From Hyperoplus lanceolatus (Eukaryota > Chordata > Actinopteri > Uranoscopiformes > Ammodytidae): 64,000 nucleotides of DNA. The notes beneath the pieces were generated by a model. It had not been told where the DNA came from. It worked only from the letters and a program-made list of their open reading frames with translations, and made no database searches. The translations under genes were made by a program, and so were the position numbers. The stretch covers positions 20,430,001 through 20,494,000 of the forward strand of contig CM049410.1 in assembly GCA_026929865.2 (NCBI GenBank), in the 5' to 3' direction. Shown in pieces: positions 60,948 through 64,000 of the stretch (its first letter is position 1; each line of letters begins with the position of its first letter).

Positions 60948-61829
60948 ACAAGACAACTTTTTTTCCGAAAGCTATATTTCTTAAACAGTTTATTCCAGAT
61001 CCAAAGTTTTTATTGCCAGGGATGCACAACATCCTGAAATATATGTACATATTTGAGTTGGAGACATAACTGTCAAGGCCTCACTTTAAAATCACTTTGA
61101 GTAAAAAGTTGCACAAATCACCCCACCTTCCCCTATATACTTTTTTATTCTTCATGGAGCCTGTGCCATATCCGCAGGTCGCATACGCTCCCAACTGTTG
61201 GGAAACTTAAGTGGCTTACAGCTAGGAATATCTGCTGAACGTTCTACAGCTCAGGAAATAGCATGCTAATATTGATGATTGATTGTGTCAAAAAATATCC
61301 TCCAAATTTTTGCTGCGGCGCTCCGCGCCGCACCTCCTATTCCCATGGCCAGCAGCAACCTTTACTAAGACATTTCCTGGGGGGTACAGAGATCCCTTGT
61401 GATTCGTGATAATATAGGCTAGGTCACATAGGCTATGTAGGCTGAATGATAAAGCATATTACTGAAAAACAAAGCTAAAGATTTGGAGTTGACATATGTA
61501 CGTTATTTTGCCATTATTTTACTGGTCCGGCCCACTTGAGATCAGAGAGGCCATAGACATTATAAAGTCTATGAGACATTTACAATGTCTATGAGAGAGG
61601 CTGTATGTGGCCCTCGAACCAAAATGAGTTTGACACCCCTGTTTTTCCTTCATTTTCATCCTTATCAACACAGAAACGCCTCATGTAGCCCATCTGAAGT
61701 TGTTTGTTATTGTAACACAATTTTCTGAAAACAAATCACGTGTTCCAATTATATCGTTACATTCACCCAACAAATGTCTTGTTTGACTAATTAAATCCTT
61801 TCATTTTCTGTAAAACCAAAGTGAGGCGT

Positions 61830-61880
61830 GACTTCATCTTACGTCATCACGCACGGACAGCCGCGGTGACGTCCAACTAA
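61830..61880 (+). promoter_or_regulatory. Probable psmg3 promoter with two CRE-like sites
   Basis: TTACGTCA (61839-61846) and TGACGTCC (61867-61874) match the ATF/CREB core TGACGT(C/A). They sit in a short CpG-containing patch in otherwise AT-rich sequence, just upstream of a predicted non-coding exon. No TATA box is evident, as is usual for housekeeping genes such as proteasome chaperones. Confidence 0.5.
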
Positions 61881-61998
61881 ACATTGCTGCACGTTTGTTT
61901 TCGGTGGAAGGTGGATGACAGAGCGCCAGTGAAGTTGCCGAAAGTGAAGCGCCTCAGTGCAGAAGAAGGTTCACACAGTGTGCAGACGAAGGCAAAGG
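61880..61998 (+). other. psmg3: Predicted non-coding exon 1 of psmg3
   Basis: The sequence before the donor AAAGG|GTGAGG (GT at 61999) is GC-richer than its surroundings and follows the CRE-like sites. It would join the acceptor at 62812, giving an 814-bp intron 1. The frame across it (61884-62072) runs through the donor and has no recognisable product, so it is treated as 5' untranslated. The start is arbitrary. Confidence 0.45.
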
Positions 61999-62822
61999 GT
62001 GAGGCTTGCTTATTTTACACAGACGCTGAAAAGTATGTTCATTGTAATGTCAACTGTGAAGATAACAGCTGAAGCTAGCGTTAGCTTTGTAGCTAACGTT
62101 AGCCTGTGCATGCCATTACTTCCCTGTAGCCTAGTCGAGCATCACATCTGCGGAGCTTCTCTGTCATCACCCAGCAGCAAAGTTAACTTTATTATCCATA
62201 TTAAATATTTCGTCAGATATTTGGATACGAATTTGAACTGTTTGCATTTGCTTTGCTTACTTATCCGGAATTTTTTGTATGAGTCTGAAAATCCCAATGT
62301 AACTTGTTTGAATCATCTTTTCAGATCAATTCCTATTTATCAAATAATTGAGATGTTTTGTTTATTAGGTTATTGTATGTAGAATCTGTAAATGCTCAAT
62401 AGACTTAGTTTGAGGATGTAACACAGAGGAGACACTTTTTTGGCTGACTTGAGAGGTTTTTGTATTTTAAATGTAAGACATTACATAACAAATCCATACC
62501 AATAACATTGTATTACTTAGCTATTTACTGTGTCATAAAGCCCCCCCAGTAAAAGGAAACTTATACGTCTGTGGTGTTTATTATTTTGTCTGTTTGATTA
62601 TCTATGTGATGGACAGTTTGGGGTTTTGGTTGTCACCTAGGGCTTCAAGAAATTAGTATAATTGGCATCTTTCACTATGTTACAAAATGATTAACCAGAT
62701 ATGGATCTGGTAAAGAAAATATTTTGCAGAGTTATCGGTAAAGAAAATGCTCTTTAGCTGCAGACCTGAAAATAATTGGTGTACTTTTGTCTTATTTTTT
62801 CTTCTCTCCCAGGATTACCGAA

Positions 62823-64000
62823 ATGTCTTCCACTGACTCCATTATCAAATCGAGACAGACGGAGAAAGAAGTCAATGGAATTTCTACACAGGTCGTGTGT
62901 ACACAGTTCAGCAACTATATATTCATAGTTCTCACTCAGTACGGCAAAATTGGGACACTGATATCCATCACACCTGACTCCAGATCTAATGATATCAACA
63001 CGCCAACGTTCTCCACCAAAGTACTGCTGGGCAAAGACGAGGTAGGCTCTGAGAAATAGTTCGGATAAAACCTGTATCGGTGTGATACAGACTTGTTCAT
63101 AGGACTTGAAACAGCCTTTTATAACATGGGAACTCATTTCGCGCTGTCAAAGTTCAGATGAGATTGGTGATGAACTGCGGTGGTGGATGGGGAGAAATTA
63201 GACGTGTGCTATCTTGAAGTTCAGTGGACTGTTTAAATGTACACAAGGAAACCTATTGCAGCTCACTATTAGCATATCACTTTCTAACTGACATAAAGTG
63301 GATTGTGGATCATCAATAATGAAAGAATTTTTGAATATTATTATTAGCTTGTGGAGTTGACAACATCTACAGTTTGTTCTTCACTCGTCATTTTAAAAAG
63401 GGGGTTTTGGGGTCAGACAGGTAAACAGTGTTAAAGCACCTTCACACAGACTGAATGGTCTTGTTTGAATTATATTTATCTAATGTAATTAAGCATTATG
63501 TCAACAGCCAAGTCTTTATCTCTGTTGTTGTCAAGTTTACTGGATTACACAACAGCTAGATAAGCTGCTTTAATTAAAATAGAATCAAATCGTAATGGAA
63601 GACAAGCAAACCCTGCTTACTCTGGGAGAACTTCACTAAAATGAATTAGCTTTCTCAAGATATGTGTGGAATATAGACAAATGAATAAGGCTGCATTGCA
63701 GTGAAGGCACGTTATAATTGTATTTTCTTTTTTTACGACTATATGTGATTACAATAGCACAGAATTTGGAAAAGTCTTCTGTTTTATGGCCAACATTTTC
63801 AGTGTGGAATGATCCTTTTCAAAGACCAATTCAAATGTTTTATATATTTGCAGATGTCCTTTCATTTTTATTCATTCATTTTTATCTGACACATGCATGT
63901 TTCATCGTAGCATTTCCAGTATGTCATATTATTGATGACACCTGGTTTGTGTTTGTGTTTTCAGCCACTGACGCATGTCTGTGCCAAAAACCTGACAATG
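62823..64000 (+). CDS. psmg3: Proteasome assembly chaperone 3, 5' part (two coding exons)
   Basis: Coding parts are 62823-63041 (73 codons) and 63965-64000 (12 codons, continuing beyond the window). The first exon follows a pyrimidine tract and AG at 62811-62812; the 923-bp intron has GT at 63042 and AG at 63963-63964 and is phase 0. Residues around 17-45 read NGISTQVVCTQFSNYIFIVL then TQYGKIGTLISI; further on come FSTKVLLGKDE and PLTHVCAKNLT. These match vertebrate PSMG3/PAC3 closely in order and spacing (family length about 122 aa). PAC3 pairs with PAC4 in the cytosol and helps assemble the 20S alpha ring. The ATG at 62823 is chosen because upstream codons run through the splice acceptor. 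The last third of the protein is outside the window. Confidence 0.93.

Larger units (their letters stand above)
60014..61135 (+). mobile_element. TA-flanked TIR element 3 (TAGGGGAAGG variant)
   Basis: GGGGAAGGTGGGGTGATTTG at 60016 is mirrored perfectly at the right end (61133), TA on both sides. Its 60070-60420 segment is nearly identical to element 2, and its right 190 bp also matches element 2. Between them sit a retroposon-like insert (about 60424-60735), a short coding remnant (about 60735-60910) and a 37-bp palindrome (60911-60947). Confidence 0.85.
59909..61641. mobile_element. hAT-like element, GTGTCAAACTCA ends
   Basis: CACATGTGTCAAACTCAAG at the left and CAGGGGTGTCAAACTCATTT (reverse complement of the right end) are the termini of a hAT-type family very common in vertebrates. 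Subterminal GGCCCGCG and GGCCCTCG also pair. I see no clear 8-bp duplication. Own sequence is 59909-60013 and 61136-61641; the centre is TAGGGGA element 3. Confidence 0.7.

Noticed and set aside
61884..62072. 62-codon frame upstream of psmg3
   Set aside because: It starts at a non-ATG codon, crosses the likely splice donor at 61999, and has no recognisable product; better explained as 5' untranslated exon plus intron.
62071..62107. GCTAGCGTTAGCT / AGCTAACGTTAGC inverted repeat in psmg3 intron 1
   Set aside because: A short GCTAACGTTAGC-type palindrome is frequent in fish DNA; no further structure supports a function.

Overview
The window is nuclear DNA of a ray-finned fish, probably a percomorph-type teleost. 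The evidence is one spliced vertebrate gene with GT..AG introns, long CA/GT and GA microsatellites, and a dense mix of repeats typical of teleosts: Tc1/mariner, piggyBac, hAT and Harbinger-like elements, RTE-type and YADD-type LINEs, and tRNA-derived SINEs. There is no sign of bacterial or plasmid sequence, operons or CRISPR arrays.

Only one host gene is supported. It is the 5' part of psmg3 (proteasome assembly chaperone 3) at the right edge on the + strand: a probable CRE-containing promoter and non-coding exon near 61.84-62.0 kb, a first coding exon at 62823-63041, and the start of the next exon at 63965-64000. The remaining ~61.8 kb is intergenic or possibly intronic. In human, PSMG3 and ELFN1 lie head to head, so this block could hold the upstream region or 5' non-coding exons of elfn1. 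That is inference; no exon of it was recognised.

Layout. 0-3.6 kb: unique sequence and a GA repeat. 3.7-5.2 kb: a Tc1 transposase remnant interrupted by a piggyBac remnant. 6.2-7.5 kb: a TA-flanked element with TAGGGGAGAG ends. 10.1-10.4 kb: an RTE-type LINE end (- strand). 10.8-12.3 kb: an IS630/Tc1-like element with a duplicated transposase C-terminus. 17.8-25.5 kb: a TTAA-flanked MITE split by a young 7.2 kb LTR retrotransposon (1.87/1.90 kb LTRs, TAAG target duplication). The LTR element has a leader made of six tandem units that can each fold into two hairpins, one 532-aa ORF, and no recognisable pol or env. 25.9-27.0 kb: a second copy of the MITE, which keeps the empty LTR site and carries its own nested TIR element. 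36.6-37.2 kb: a TAGCCTGG-ended element. 37.3-38.9 kb: a 5'-truncated LINE with a reverse transcriptase pseudogene. 39.7-44.5 kb: a four-level nest of elements with a GC-rich 924-bp tandem duplication. 48.5-50.1 kb: a hAT-like element with a second TAGGGGA element inside. 54.5 kb: a tRNA-derived SINE. 59.9-61.6 kb: a hAT-like element holding a third TAGGGGA element, which itself holds a retroposon fragment.

I found no new defence or metabolic system. The two most unusual signals are the tandem hairpin array in the LTR element leader, and the three TAGGGGA-type elements in which terminal and internal motifs carry matching, element-specific variants. Both are described under findings. All homology calls come from reading the sequence by eye; no searches were run.
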